Shown here one piece after another: positions 31,284 through 42,780 of a stretch of DNA of 64,000 nt. The notes below the pieces were generated by a model that made no database searches, was not told where the DNA came from, and saw nothing but the letters and a program-made list of their open reading frames with translations. The DNA is from Terfezia claveryi. Its lineage: Eukaryota > Ascomycota > Pezizomycetes > Pezizales > Pezizaceae. The stretch covers positions 248,001-312,000 of the forward strand of contig WHUX01000036.1 of the NCBI GenBank assembly GCA_015179025.1, read 5' to 3'. Numbering within the stretch: the first letter of the stretch is position 1; every line of letters starts with the position of its first letter. Made by a program: the position numbers and the translations under genes.

Positions 31284-34282
31284 CTATTCCTTATTGACAA
31301 CATCCCAATCCCCATCGCCTTCCTCCCCCACGGCCTGCTCTACCCCCGTTTGAATGGTTTCCTTTTCCACTGGGACATGAGCCGGCTTCTCCGTATCCAG
31401 AGAACTCTGTCCCTTAGGAGCCGCATCTTCCGGATGTTGTTCCGCAGAGATCATACCGGTGTTCACCTTATGAGGGGGCTCCTCTCCCAAAGGTTGGTTG
31501 ACAACAGGGGGATCGACCATTTCAATGTACATCTGTTTTGCAACCGACTTTTGTGCCTCGATATTCGGATCAGTGGCTTCGCTTGACTTATCCGCCTCAA
31601 GCTCGGGTATAACTTCCTCTTCCTTTGGAGAACCCTCTTCCCCTTCTTGCAAGACAACTCGCGCATCATCCTCGTCATCGATACTCCACACCGTCTTGGC
31701 AATCATGAAAGAGAGTGCTGGTGTAGCGGATGCCTCAGCATTCCCCTCCTCCTCCTCCTCCTCCTTTTGTTCCCTGGCCTCCTCTGGAGCTACAGCAGCC
31801 GGACCACATGAAGTAGGCAGCTTCCTGCCCTTGGGTCTCTTCGCCCTGGACTTTCTGACGTCTTCTACCAGTGGTTTTGGCTTCTCCGAGGTAGCCTCTA
31901 ACTTCTCCTCCTCTTCCTTCTTCTTAAAAGCAAGAGGTCCAGCAGCCAGCTTCATCTCCAATGCCAGATTTGCCTTTAGTGCTGCAATCTTGCCACCGAT
32001 AGCCGGTTTCGGCTTAACTGGCGGGGCTGCCTTCACCAAGGGAGAAGCCTCCTCACATTGCGAGAGTGGAGATTGTGGGAACTTAGCCGCAACCTTGACT
32101 GGTCTCTGAGGAATGATTGGCTTTGGGCGTTCTGGCAGGACTGGAGGGGCTTTCTTCTCTGTTAGGGACTCTGAAGAAGAGGTGTGGGGGACGGAAGAGG
32201 GTCGTTGAGCTTGCTCGATTTGCTCTTGGGTGTCGAATTTCGTGGGCATCTTTGCCGCTCGTGGGGCGGGTCGGGTAGAGGGAACAAGGGGCACAGCACC
32301 GGTTGGCCCCCATTTCTCTTGCTTCTCTGGAGACGGTGGACGATCTGAAACTTCGGGTTTCTTCGCCTCAAGGGGTGCGCTTGTACTTGTCCTTCCGTCA
32401 GGATTCACATGGAGACTCGGTTCGTCGAGATGAGCCCCCGTTGTAGCCCTTGTAGATGTCGTATTTGGAGGAAAAGAAACCTCTGGGGCCGTGGTGTCAA
32501 CGGGAGACTGAGACCCCTCATTGGCGGGAGTAGGAGAAACAGTGGCAGTGAGCTGTGCACTGTCGGGAGCTTCCTCCCAGATATCCTTACTTGGGAACCT
32601 TTGCTTTCCGCTCGCAGTTTTCGCAAGAACAGCAGGCCTCAGCGGTTTGACTTGCTCGTTATCGGGTGACTGGCTCTTCTTATGTCTATTAGGGACACCA
32701 AGCCTATCAGATTCCTCATCCTGAGGCACAGGGGCCCCTTTGTCTCCAGCAGTGATCACATCCAACCCAAGTGGTGATAATCCTGGAGGGGGTGACGCAA
32801 CGGTAGCCGATAAATGCGAAGATGGCGGAGCATCTTCCCAAATGTCATTGCTAGGAAACTTCCTGGAGCTGCGGCTAATTCTACCTGCGAAAGCCTTCTC
32901 AACACCCTCCCGGAGTGCAGTTTGACTATCCTTAACTTCGTCATCCTCAGGGAACAGTGGCTCATGTTCTTCGACATCTGGAAGAGGTCCCGGGGCTACT
33001 GGCTCCCTCATAGCACCCCGTGATGGGGGTCTCGAAGGTGCGCGGGATGCAGGTTTTGAACCTGTTCGTCGAGGGCCTAAGGGTGGAGACACGGCAGGGT
33101 GATAGTGGGGAGTTGACGTCCCCCCTCGTTTTGTGATTTCATCGCTGGCAAGGATAGGTGTCCCGCTAAAATGCTCATCACGGAATTCTCCACTCTTCTG
33201 TCCATATTCTCCTTCTTCAGGTGAATCTCCCGTTTCCACGAGAGAAGATGCAAGAAGGGATGTCTGACTCTGACTGAATTTTCCGGGCAGGTTGTGTCTG
33301 CCATATGGATGGCTTCCGCTCCTCTCATGCGCTCGTGGCTGAATGTGGATAGTTAGTTCCGGGCTTTGACAGCCTTCCCGATTTTGTGTGCTTTCTCCAG
33401 AGTTGATTTTATGTAGATTATTGGCTTCAGCTTCGGTAAACTCCTCTTTGGGTGTTGCAGTACCTATAGCCTTTGCATATTCCTCGCTAGCTAGATATCC
33501 CAGCTCTTCCTCCGGGACACCGGGGAAATTAGGAGCCGCAGTATAAGCCACAATCTGGTTCAGATCCTCGCTAGACATAGAGTAGTGTCCACCTCTACGC
33601 TCAAGAGGGTGTAATCCACTGCCATATTCACCATAGTCTTCTTTCTTTGTAACGTGAGAAGCCGACCTTGGTCCCTTCTTGGCATTGGAAGCCACAGCTG
33701 ATGCTTGTCGAGAGGGGTTCGGAGTTGGAGCCTGGACATCCCCGGCATTGGGGTACATTGGGACTTGCCTCCCAATCTCAGGGATGCCAGTATCATTAGA
33801 ACCTTTGGGCAGTTGACGAGGAGGTGTGGATGTGCCTAAAGATGTAGAACGAAGGAAACCAGGACGGTTAGAGGGTATAACACCGGTTGAGCGAGCAATT
33901 GGTGCGTGTACCTCCATGTCGGAAGGTATTGTAGCTGTGGTCTTGGTCACAGGCTCGCTTTCAGATTGGTCCTCTATGTCCTCTTGTTTCGTTGGAAGTG
34001 GGATGGATTGACGAGGCGGAAGAGGAGGTTGACCGGTGGAGATTCCCGAGTCTATATTAGTTTCCTCCCCAGCTGTGGGGGGGATGGAGATTTATTTCTG
34101 GATGGACGAGGTGGGATAATTGGCACTCCAGCTGTGGCAGCTGCTGAAGTACCATTACCGGCACTGACGGGTTGACCTTCAACAGCTACCCTGGCGGAAG
34201 TTGCCTTACCCCGGCTAGGCCTAGGAGGAACAGATGGTGGTACCAATGGAGGGGGTTGCTGGGATGCCTGCTGAGAATCCAT
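31284..34282 (-). CDS. AIM21: AIM21 family protein, actin-patch regulator
   Basis: About 1,000 residues, mostly disordered and rich in Pro, Ser, Glu and Lys. Family hallmarks in order are N-terminal SVPPRPSRG and IIPPRPSRNKSPSP, then IPEIGRQVPMYPNAGDVQAP, SMSSEDLNQIVAYTA, PGVPEEELGYLASEEYAKAI and tandem SNDIWEDAP / SKDIWEEAP repeats each followed by LTATV-type sequence. Further downstream come PPVLPERPKPIIPQRPVK, Lys/Glu-rich blocks and an acidic C-terminus ending VVNKE. In yeast, Aim21 with Tda2 binds actin barbed ends at endocytic patches; the PPRP motifs there contact capping or SH3 proteins. The ATG at 34282 opens PPRP frame 1, but the long frame (from 34091) is offset by one base. The switch lies at a C7 run (about 34077-34083, minus-strand sense), so either a 141-nt intron (GTAAGG to CACAG) is spliced or one base is missing. 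Confidence 0.88.
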
Positions 34283-37200
34283 ATTGTGTATTACTTTTAG
34301 CAAAGTGGCTATAGGTGTGCGTCGATTTTTCCTCGATATCAAAAAAGAGGCCAATGCAATGCGTGTGCGTGTCAGATGGGGGAAGCCTTGTCCGTGTCCC
34401 AAAATACCCTCTAAATGGTCGAGCTTCCTTCTTTGAACAATCTATGTAATTAAAAGGCATCAGTAGGCATCATGGCAACATGCTAGCAACAAAACCAAGA
34501 ACGTTGATATGCCCGCATCCCCTCGTTGGAGACTTCTGGGGGAGTAAACGAGCGAGGCGGGGTAGTACCAAACCAAGGAAGAACAATAATAACCCAGGTA
34601 TTATTATTCCTTTTCCTCTTCCTTGTCGGTGGCCAATTGCGTCTCCTGACTCACGGCAAACGTCCACAAGACTGGGTTACCCCGGATGATCAACTGAGCA
34701 GATGAGTGAGCACGGGGAATAGAGTTTTGGCTGGAGTGGATGCAGACTATTGAGTGAAGGCAACGTAAAATTCCATGCAGCAGCCGCGATGTGATGAAGG
34801 GGGTGGCTGAGGTGAGCTGCACGTGTGAGATGCAGCACTGGAGATGGGTAGAGTACGGTGGACTTGGAGGTTGTGATGGCGGAGGGGAGAGTACAAGGCA
34901 GCAGCAGTTGAGATAGGGCAGTGGGCAGGGGGGTGTGCATTGGACAGGAGGTGCGAGTTGATGACAACCCTAGCCTCGTATCCAGGTTAATATTCGTAGT
35001 GTTCGTGACCTCGCAACTCCCCCAGAGACAACGATTCCTTTGTTTTTTTGATTCTCTCCAATACCGAGTCTATCTCCATTCCTGTCTAGCCCAAGCTATC
35101 CGACCAACCTCTCCTCTTCATCCCTCAAGCCAGCCTTCCATCTGGCCTTTCACCCCTCATGGCATGACCGTCATTGTTGTCATCTGCAGGCTAAACCCGC
35201 CAGCGGCAAAATCCTTGCTTCAACTAGCATAGCCCGCACGAGACTACATAGCCCAAAGAAAAAAAAAACTGATTCTCATTGCAGCGATATGCATCAATAT
35301 CTCAAAATGACAGTCCATGCTGCTTAGTGGTTTGTGAATGTTTCCTTATTTTTCATATATAAAACGGCATTTGCTGGCTCACATAGTCCGTAAAGTGCCA
35401 ATTAGATATTAGGCGAGACAGCCAGTTATGCTCTCCGCCCGCTACCTACCCAATAGCATGGATCATCAACTCACTCAATTTATTCATGCATCAGATTGGA
35501 AGGCTCTCGACCATATATCCCCTTGCAGCTACCAGGGACATCACTGCACTCGGAGACAATTACAACGACAAACCACGAGAAAAACAGGCCTAACGACTGA
35601 GGGGCCAAGCGGAATGAATAAGTACACTGACAACTTCTTCAGATATGGTTTCGGGTGAGATATTTTCCCCAGTGCTCAAGGCCAGTCACAGCTCCTCCTC
35701 ACTTCTTCTATCAACTGATGTTGATATCAATATGAGCTGCCTAATCTCTGAAAATAAATTGCCCAGCACCATAACCCCACAACTTGTCGTTTTACGACAC
35801 GAGAACAAGTTATTTTTTCCTTCTTTCTACAGACTTCGAGAGGTGATCTAATCATTACCTTCATGAATTAGAAGTTCCGTCGCAAACCGAGTCGCTCAAT
35901 CACAGCATACATAGAAAAATTATGTACATACACTAACACAGGCACAGGTGGCATAGCATCTGGTTACTGAGGTATCCACTTGAGGCCTTCGCCTTTTGTG
36001 CATTTCCATTCCCATTTCTTTTTCATACCACTTCAGGTATAATCGCTACCTGCACGACTGGCCTATTCCCAGAAATTTAAACCAATCAATTGCCCACGAT
36101 CCATAAATGCTAGAGCTCTGTGGCTTCACGTCACGGTGTATGTGCGCCATGGACGCATGCTGAATCGGCATACCTGTGCCGGCTACGTGCTGTAGATCCA
36201 GATGATCCAGTGTAAAGTGAAGGTCAAACGCCAATACTACTTGGGAAAGCAGGAAACTCACGATTGTCCAACGGGCCATGAAGGTTTACTTTGCACGTGA
36301 GTGCTGTCGATCTTGGCCGGATAAAGCCGAAGCTGGTTGCACGACCCCTGGTCTCGTGCCGACCCCTTCTCTCAAATAAATACACTCAAATATATATAGC
36401 GGGTATACCGGACGGCTCAAGCCAAAATTTGCCAGTTCTAGCAATTTAGGTGAGGCGTCTACGTGCTATACCGGATGGGCTGGGAAGGGGGTTACAGGGA
36501 TTGTTACAGGGCTTATCACAGGTAAATGTAATTGCTATAACGGAATGGAAGGTCACAAAATTGCGCAATAGCAATAGAAAAGAGTACAAGTACAAAATAG
36601 TTTCCAAACCGTCCCACTACTAGTATTTACAGCTAGCCATCGGTCCTTAGATATCCTTCAATATGTCGCTTATAGAGTAGACCGTGCCATAGGCATACTC
36701 TCTGGTTCGCGGAAATAGAGCCCCAAACTCTGCATAAGTCATGTCTGCATACCGCGGATCTTGTCCTACAACAAATCCTATTGAGAAATCCGATATAAAT
36801 TGATAGAATTCCGTATATGCAGTCAACGTAGTCTGGTTCAGTCAACGGTTGAGTAGGTAAGTTCTATCCTTTTACCCGGCCAAGAACGGCCCCCACGCTA
36901 TTTGCTATACCGGATGTTAGCTACACCGGAGAGACTGCAGCAGATTTATGCAGTCTGGTATAGCAAGGTTTGAGTGTAGAGAGATTGATAGGTACAACTC
37001 TTCCTGAACAGCCCAGTCCGTTACCTACCCATCCACCATGGAGGAGGATCGGCACGAGGATGCACGTGAACTGGGGAATACATCGCTGAATCTTGCATGC
37101 TTTTAAGACCTTATCTTTGTTAGGAATCACCATCATGATCATTTGTTTTAGTCTGGTTCATTTGTTCCTAGGGTCTGATCGAGACTAATTTGTACCCCCA

Positions 37201-37584
37201 CCTTCAGTGGCTCATTCCAATTCAGATACAATATCTTTGTTCCTGTTCTATGAACATTCCCTATGAACAGAACACAGGAATACGGTAATACATCAAAGTG
37301 GTGCCAAACCAGAGTAAGAAAAACCACGAAGTCAAGCGTAAGAGACTTTTTATCCAGATCAGAAAGACTCCCAAGAGGAACGAAAAATTACAGATCATCT
37401 CATCATTACAAAGCCCAGAATAAGGAAGAAAAGTAGCAACTCTATTATCAACTCACTCCCCAGTTTCCCGCGAGCAACAGAGTGTCTGTGCTGGTGCAAG
37501 TGACCAAGGAAACCTCGCATGAGAGAATCGCAACTCATCTCTAGCTCTCCACATCACCTAGAATTGTAGCATGGGCTAAAAGAC
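34283..37584. other. intergenic, repeats but no supported gene
   Basis: The first part is the AIM21 promoter. Positions 34973-35032 resemble 45555-45624. Several CTATACCGGA-type motifs lie at about 36400-36920 and copies of AGTCTGGTT at 36839 and 37151. A 77-codon minus-strand frame at 36046-36279 begins with a hydrophobic stretch but has a GTGAGT early in the frame and no further support. Confidence 0.4.
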
Positions 37585-38309
37585 CTAGATAATCATTGAC
37601 GTTACACCAGATCCACCTAATGTCTTGCTCCCAGTGAACTCTTGTCCCTTGATAGCAGCCAACGTATAGAAAAGACCTGCAATCGTTAAGACGAAGGCTG
37701 CAGCGATCAAGCTTGTCGGTTCGGCGATGATACTCAGCCACTGGACAAGTCCCATGCCGATGTACAAGCCAGCTCGACCCCAGTTGTGATGAAACTTCTT
37801 TACGAAGTCGTCAAACTGCTTCGAGGTGGGGCAGATGCAGAGGAGGATTGGAATTTCGACGAAGATTAGGAGTACGCCGAATACCAGACAGAAAGCGGAG
37901 AACACAATAGCCCTAGAGAAGAGGTTTGCTATGCCCAGTGCAATGCAGAGGATCATTGCGAGGATGCCCGTCCTATATATAAGTGGGGAGTTAGCAACAT
38001 ACACCCGCCAAAGTCCACATCGCCTTGCTTCACCGTGAGGTGGCATGGCCATTCGGGATAGAAATAAAAACTTGGGAAAAGATGAGGGATGCTGGGATGC
38101 TATACCATTGCCCATAGATACCTATAATGAGGCTCAAATTAGCATGTGTTTCTCCGACACACGTCCGTTCTCGGACAATAATCAAGCTCGAATGCCTCCG
38201 TGTAAACATAACTTCCAATTCCCGAATCCATCAAACAAGGAAGCGTACAGAGCTACGTACTAAAGTTCCTAGACTTAAACTCCCCCGCGATGTTATCTAG
38301 GATCGACAT
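37585..38309 (-). CDS. TVP18: Golgi apparatus membrane protein TVP18
   Basis: Three exons, 38261-38309, 38106-38121 (only 16 nt) and 37585-37972, give 150 residues, the family's usual size. Junctions are consensus: GTACGT donor with TTATAG acceptor, then GTATAG donor with TATATAG acceptor. The spliced protein starts MSILDNIAGEFKSRNFSIYG and continues QWTGILAMILCIALG. It has four membrane segments (about residues 23-41, 46-68, 90-107 and 111-131), the conserved loop PILLCICPTSKQFDDFVKKF and the C-terminal motif GQEFTGSKTLGGSGV. Tvp18 is a tetra-spanning protein of late Golgi vesicles in yeast, with a supporting and non-essential role in trafficking. The 16-nt exon restores the conserved IYGQW, so its inclusion is well supported. 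Confidence in identity is very high. Confidence 0.95.
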
Positions 38310-39097
38310 TGTGCTTGATTCGTAACCTTCCCAATTTCTTGTTCTGTTACTATTGAGTGTTGGTGATTTGGTAGCTCGTCTGGTATGTCGTTGTCGGCGG
38401 GATCCCAGATCCACCGATGATGGGAATAGCTGTAGTGTGGTACGTGATTGGTCGTGTTGTTCCTGACAGCTGTGTCGATCGTTTGCGTCGTATAATGTGG
38501 TAGGGAACAACGAGAGAAAAGATTTTGAAAGAGGAAACTAGGGAAAATGAAGAGTTTAAACGGAAGTCCTGATAGCCGTCAGAACAGAAGTATTCAAAGG
38601 CGGTTTCGAGTCACAAATTGAGGCTATTCATGAGTGGATTACGTTTACAGTTTGGGCTTGGTGGTCTTAGTCAACAGAAGGATCACGCCAAGCGCTGGTT
38701 GTCCCGCGCGCACATTTAATGATACGTATGATATACTTCTTGCTCTCGGATTCTATGGTGAGCTTGAGAGCAAGAAATTGGTGGTAGAACTCCATAATTT
38801 CTACCTTCTATAATGTTTCTATTATTGTCCCACGATACCGACTAAGATGACATTAAACAGCTCGGGGGTAGGGGAGAAATATCAGAATATGGTACAACGA
38901 GCGAACCTTCTGATATAGGGAAGTCACTTAAACATAAATAACATGAAGAACGCTGGTGAGAAATGAGACCCAGGACCACCCATTATTGTAATGTTCAGCT
39001 AATCAAATGCAAAGCACAAATTCTGAACCTCCCTCCCAGAATGAACTCCAAAGATCCAAGCGCCCCTGACTCCACAGCTGTGGGTAGAACATTTAGA
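38310..39097. other. intergenic between TVP18 and NTF2
   Basis: It contains the TVP18 promoter and the NTF2 3' flank. A short perfect hairpin (TTCTTGCTCTC / GAGAGCAAGAA, about 38737-38776) is present. No gene seen. Confidence 0.5.
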
Positions 39098-39846
39098 TCA
39101 TGCTGGGTAGGTCAACTTGAAGATGTCATTCAAAACATAGTAGGTTCCGCCGTCGGGTATCAAATGGAAACACTGGGAGAAGCCCTGGGGATGCTTAGAA
39201 TCCTCAATGGCCAAATGTCCGGTGACTAAGACCAAGATTCTTCCATCGATTCCGCTGGGTTGGGCATTGGTGGTGCTGACCTTGTGTTCCACTTTACCGA
39301 GAGGGAGGTTCTATAGACATCGTGAGCAATTAAAAACAACCTCCTTAAAGATATTGAATGAACGTACCATAAGAGTCTTCATAATATTATCCTCACCACA
39401 AACTTCGTTTGTCTCAAAGGTCAACATAGAGTGCGGGCGCTATATGGGAATCGCAGTCAGTCAAATAGGAACCAACATGCCTACTTTGCAGCGATCCAGA
39501 TCTGCGCCAACCATTCATTCGGAAGAAAAAGTGGCAGTCCTGACTCGAGGAAGATGGGTCGGTGTATAGTGACTCCAAAATTTAGACAGGATGGGGACAT
39601 ACGTAGAGAGGCCTTAATCCCTCCATGTTTCCATCGAAAGTTTGATAGTAGTACCTCACGAACTCGGCTGCTCGTGGTGTGAAGCTTTGTTAGCTTTGCT
39701 GAGTTGCGATTTTTCGAATGTAGGTTCAATGACCCAAGGTGGGATCGGACATAGTATTGAACGTACCAGCAATATCGGTGAAACCTAAATGTGCCATTAG
39801 TGCAACTCTCGACCATTGAAACGGGGTAGAATGTTCACTCACTCAT
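39098..39846 (-). CDS. NTF2: nuclear transport factor 2
   Basis: Five exons, 39843-39846, 39767-39784, 39603-39667, 39368-39439 and 39098-39310, give 123 residues, the normal NTF2 length. All four introns have acceptable GT donors (GTGAGT, GTACGT, GTATGT, GTACGT) and AG acceptors, and the frame is kept throughout. The spliced protein reads MSFTDIAAEFVRYYYQTFDG, RPHSMLTFETNEV, then ILVLVTGHLAIEDSKHPQGF, SQCFHLIPDGGTYYVLNDIF and ends KLTYPA, matching the fungal NTF2 core and C-terminus. NTF2 is a homodimer that carries Ran-GDP from cytoplasm to nucleus and binds FxFG nucleoporins. The first coding exon is only ATGA. The central part (NIMKTLMNLPLGKVEHKVST) is more diverged than usual but keeps the family pattern. 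Confidence 0.93.
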
Positions 39847-41427
39847 GGTGAAGGCTGTGCGGAAGTAAGGTAGATGATTCCGTTAAGGAAGGGGCGCGAT
39901 GAGGTCGAGGCACTGAAGAGCTATGAGAATCACTTGTGGGGGAGATCTAGCTGACTTGGCTGGATGAGGGGTGAAGGCGGCAGGGCGGTTCGCCAAGAGG
40001 GGTAGGATACGACTAGTCCAAGTCGTTTAAATTCTTCGAATCCAACCTAGAGAATACCCTGCGGTGATTATTTGTTGTGCTGTACATCCATCTAGATAAT
40101 TTATGATGGGAGAGAACTAGTCTGGTTCCACTACCTCTAGTAGAGAGGAGAGAACGGAGTACCGCACTCCAAAAAACAAACTATTTTGAAAATGATATAC
40201 CTTTTTTCTAATTAACACCATCATATGGACAGCGGGCTTGGCTTCGACTTAGTCATCGGCCATTTTCGCCCATAAAGACCCGCCAAATTTTTTCACACCC
40301 TTGCCTTTCGCTCGTGCAGTTCAGATATCACCAGCACCAACCGACAGGAAGACAGTCTGGAAAACCAGTAATATGGTTAACTGAAGGTGACTTTGCCCTA
40401 GCTTTACCCTGTTACCTTTTTCTGCCTGCCATTATAGGATGATCCCCAATTTTGAATACTTATCTACATTGCCTGAACTGGACCCTGTTGATAAAATATC
40501 ACCTCTGACAATCTGAAGTTGATGGCATCGTTCGTTACCTGGTTTACTCGCATTGCCAGATTTTCCTGAGTTATTACTAACATTCTTTAAAGTTATCTCT
40601 AGGTGTCTCAATTCCGTACCGACTCATCAACAGGAATCTCGTGGATTCAATCTCAAAGCTGGAGTAATAGTTACTTCGGCAGCAGAGTAGAAAAGCGAGA
40701 TTCTTTGTATTGGAATTAGCAATAACTCCGTGAACCTGTTGGAGATCTACTGTTGGGCGTAGGTTTTGCATTTTCCATCATTATCTTTTCAACCAGACCA
40801 TATCAAGAAGATAAATTCTCATTACTATATCCACCCTGCTCCTCTTTGCCTGATCTCGTCTCTTGCCTGCGCGACCTCTCTCAACTCCGAACAATCACCC
40901 GTTACGAAACGGGTCCTCGTTTCGATACCTGGGGAAATGCACTAATACCAAGCCCCACATACCAAACGTATTAAATCTCAATTTAACTGTTTAGTACATA
41001 ATTGATTGAACATTGAGTGATGGATCTGTAATTTACCCTGAATGAGGCACAGGTCTACTTGTCGAATGAGGTGGCCATAAACCCTGTGCGCTATATACGT
41101 CATCATGCCTTTGCGTTGTTTGTTCACGGCCATTCACGTAGTCCCCCGGTAGAAACCCTCCATCCCTTAGAGACACTCCAACGGGTCATGAGTTCGCGTT
41201 CGGGCTTTGTTTACTACCCCGCTAGACATTCACAAAGACGCAACCCTATATATCTCGAACAAAGAAGGCCCAACACAGAAAAGCCATATTAGGAGCACAT
41301 TGCCAAAGCTAAAGGTCTCTCATCTTTCTGGCCTTACATCGAACCAGACTACCTTACATCGACGCAAAGCTAACACCTCTTCAAGTCCTTATTTATATAC
41401 TGAACCAGACGAAATCCCCTCTTCAGC
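39847..41427. other. intergenic, no supported gene
   Basis: Holds the NTF2 promoter and the upstream region of the 41428 gene. AGTCTGGTT-type motifs occur at 40117 and, inverted, at about 41342. A short frame at 40440-40516 after a TATAG acceptor-like site is too short to call. Confidence 0.4.
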
Positions 41428-41901
41428 ATGTCCACCACCGAGATCAATACCCTTTTCTCTCGCCTTCAAAACCTCTCTCTCACCTCCTCACTTCCTGCCA
41501 CTCTCCCCGACATTTCCTACTACGATTTTCTCGCCTCGTCCTCCGACTCGCAGTTCATCTACTTCACACGTCTCTCCCAAGCCCCCACAGGCACAACCGA
41601 AGCTGACGACCAGACCTTCTACGTCCCCTTTTTTACAGACAATTTCCACACCCTGCTACATGAGATTGCAAATTATTATGAGCTACGAAACGGGGTGGCA
41701 GATATTAAGGGGCTGAGTGTGAAGGCAGAGGGCACAGAAAGTGATGGCAAGTTTGCAGAGTTAGAGTTGGGGCTGGATGGGATTAGGGAGGAAGAAACAT
41801 GGGAGGAGGCAAAGAAGAAGTTAAGGGAGATGGGGTTTGGGACTGAGGCGTCCGGGGGAATGCAGATGGGGGAGGCAGTTGTAGTCGTCGTTGAGGTGTA
41901 A
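41428..41901 (+). CDS. single-exon 157-aa protein, unassigned
   Basis: An uninterrupted frame runs from ATG 41428 to TAA 41901, with codon use typical of the conserved genes in the window and a Pro/Ser/Thr-rich leader after MSTTEINTLFSRLQNLSLTS. The body contains ISYYDFLASSSDSQFIYFTR, YVPFFTDNFHTLLHEIANYY, an acidic amphipathic helix ELELGLDGIREEETWEEAKK and a hydrophobic valine-rich end (GEAVVVVVEV). No signal peptide, membrane segment or named domain is recognised. The compact mixed alpha/beta pattern with aromatic residues suggests a small soluble globular protein. Length, composition and lack of frame damage support a real gene; function is unknown. Confidence 0.7.
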   Translation: MSTTEINTLFSRLQNLSLTSSLPATLPDISYYDFLASSSDSQFIYFTRLSQAPTGTTEADDQTFYVPFFTDNFHTLLHEIANYYELRNGVADIKGLSVKAEGTESDGKFAELELGLDGIREEETWEEAKKKLREMGFGTEASGGMQMGEAVVVVVEV

Positions 41902-42780
41902 GAAATTGGTTAGATCGTCATTGAGAGGAGTGAGTTACTCCTATGCTATCATGGTTTGGGAGTCGATCCTGTGCGGGAGCGGAGAATCAATATGCGATTT
42001 CATGTCCATTCTCAGTGTAATCGATACAACTATTACAACACAAGACCCATGACTCCTCACTGGACCACTCTACGATATCTATTTGACAAACCATTCATAC
42101 TATTACCTCCTCTGCACATTACAGGACATCTAATTTCAGTTCAGATTGGACGACATTTTGTTTTTTCATGTTTCTGCTAGTCTGGCTTGTTTGTCCTTCT
42201 GCTTAACATGAAAATTCGGGATCTTACTATTGGGTATGGGAGCCTTTTCTTCATAAAAGAAGATAGCCAGGAAAAAGAACAAAATTTGCTTTCTGATTCA
42301 CATCATGATTGTGTGGGGCTTTAATATATGCACCTATACCTCTGGGATGGTTATTTGATGTGCACTTGAAGTGTGACCTGTATTTGAATTCCTAAGAAAG
42401 TGGTCTCTTGTGTTAATTTGACTTCTGAACGACGACCATCAGGGTCATAATACTTTATGCACGGAAGGGTGAATGCAAGGTAGTTGAAGTAGTTAGGAAC
42501 ACCTCCGTCGAAAAACTGTGTCATCCAAACTACGAAAAAATGTAATAAAAGAAACCCACCCATCTCTCCAGACTTCTGTTTTCAGATCCCATTGGTATCA
42601 TCTCATCCTACCGTCTCAAACACATGCACAGCTACTTAAGCAGATGATCAGTACTAAATAGATCGCGCTAGATTCTGTGATCTCTTCGCCATTTTTTATC
42701 GGGTTTGGTTGCTTTATCCACTTTCGTTTAGCATAGTTGAATTAGTCCAAGCCTATCCCTGAATTAGCCAATTCAATAAA
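41902..42780. other. intergenic between convergent genes
   Basis: 3' flanks of the 41428 gene and of the chromodomain gene. A variant TAGTCTGGCTTG lies at about 42179. No gene seen. Confidence 0.5.

Noticed and set aside
31498..32109. 203-codon plus-strand frame
   Set aside because: Mirror of the Glu/Ser-rich AIM21 coding strand, hence Ser/Phe-rich; an antisense shadow.
36046..36279. Minus-strand 77-codon frame with a hydrophobic start and an HRDVKP string resembling a kinase catalytic loop
   Set aside because: The short motif stands alone; no other kinase motif lies near it, and a GTGAGT sits six codons after the ATG. Treated as chance.
41207..41716. 169-codon plus-strand frame overlapping the 41428 gene
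   Set aside because: Starts with a non-ATG codon and is out of frame with the better-composed 157-residue protein.
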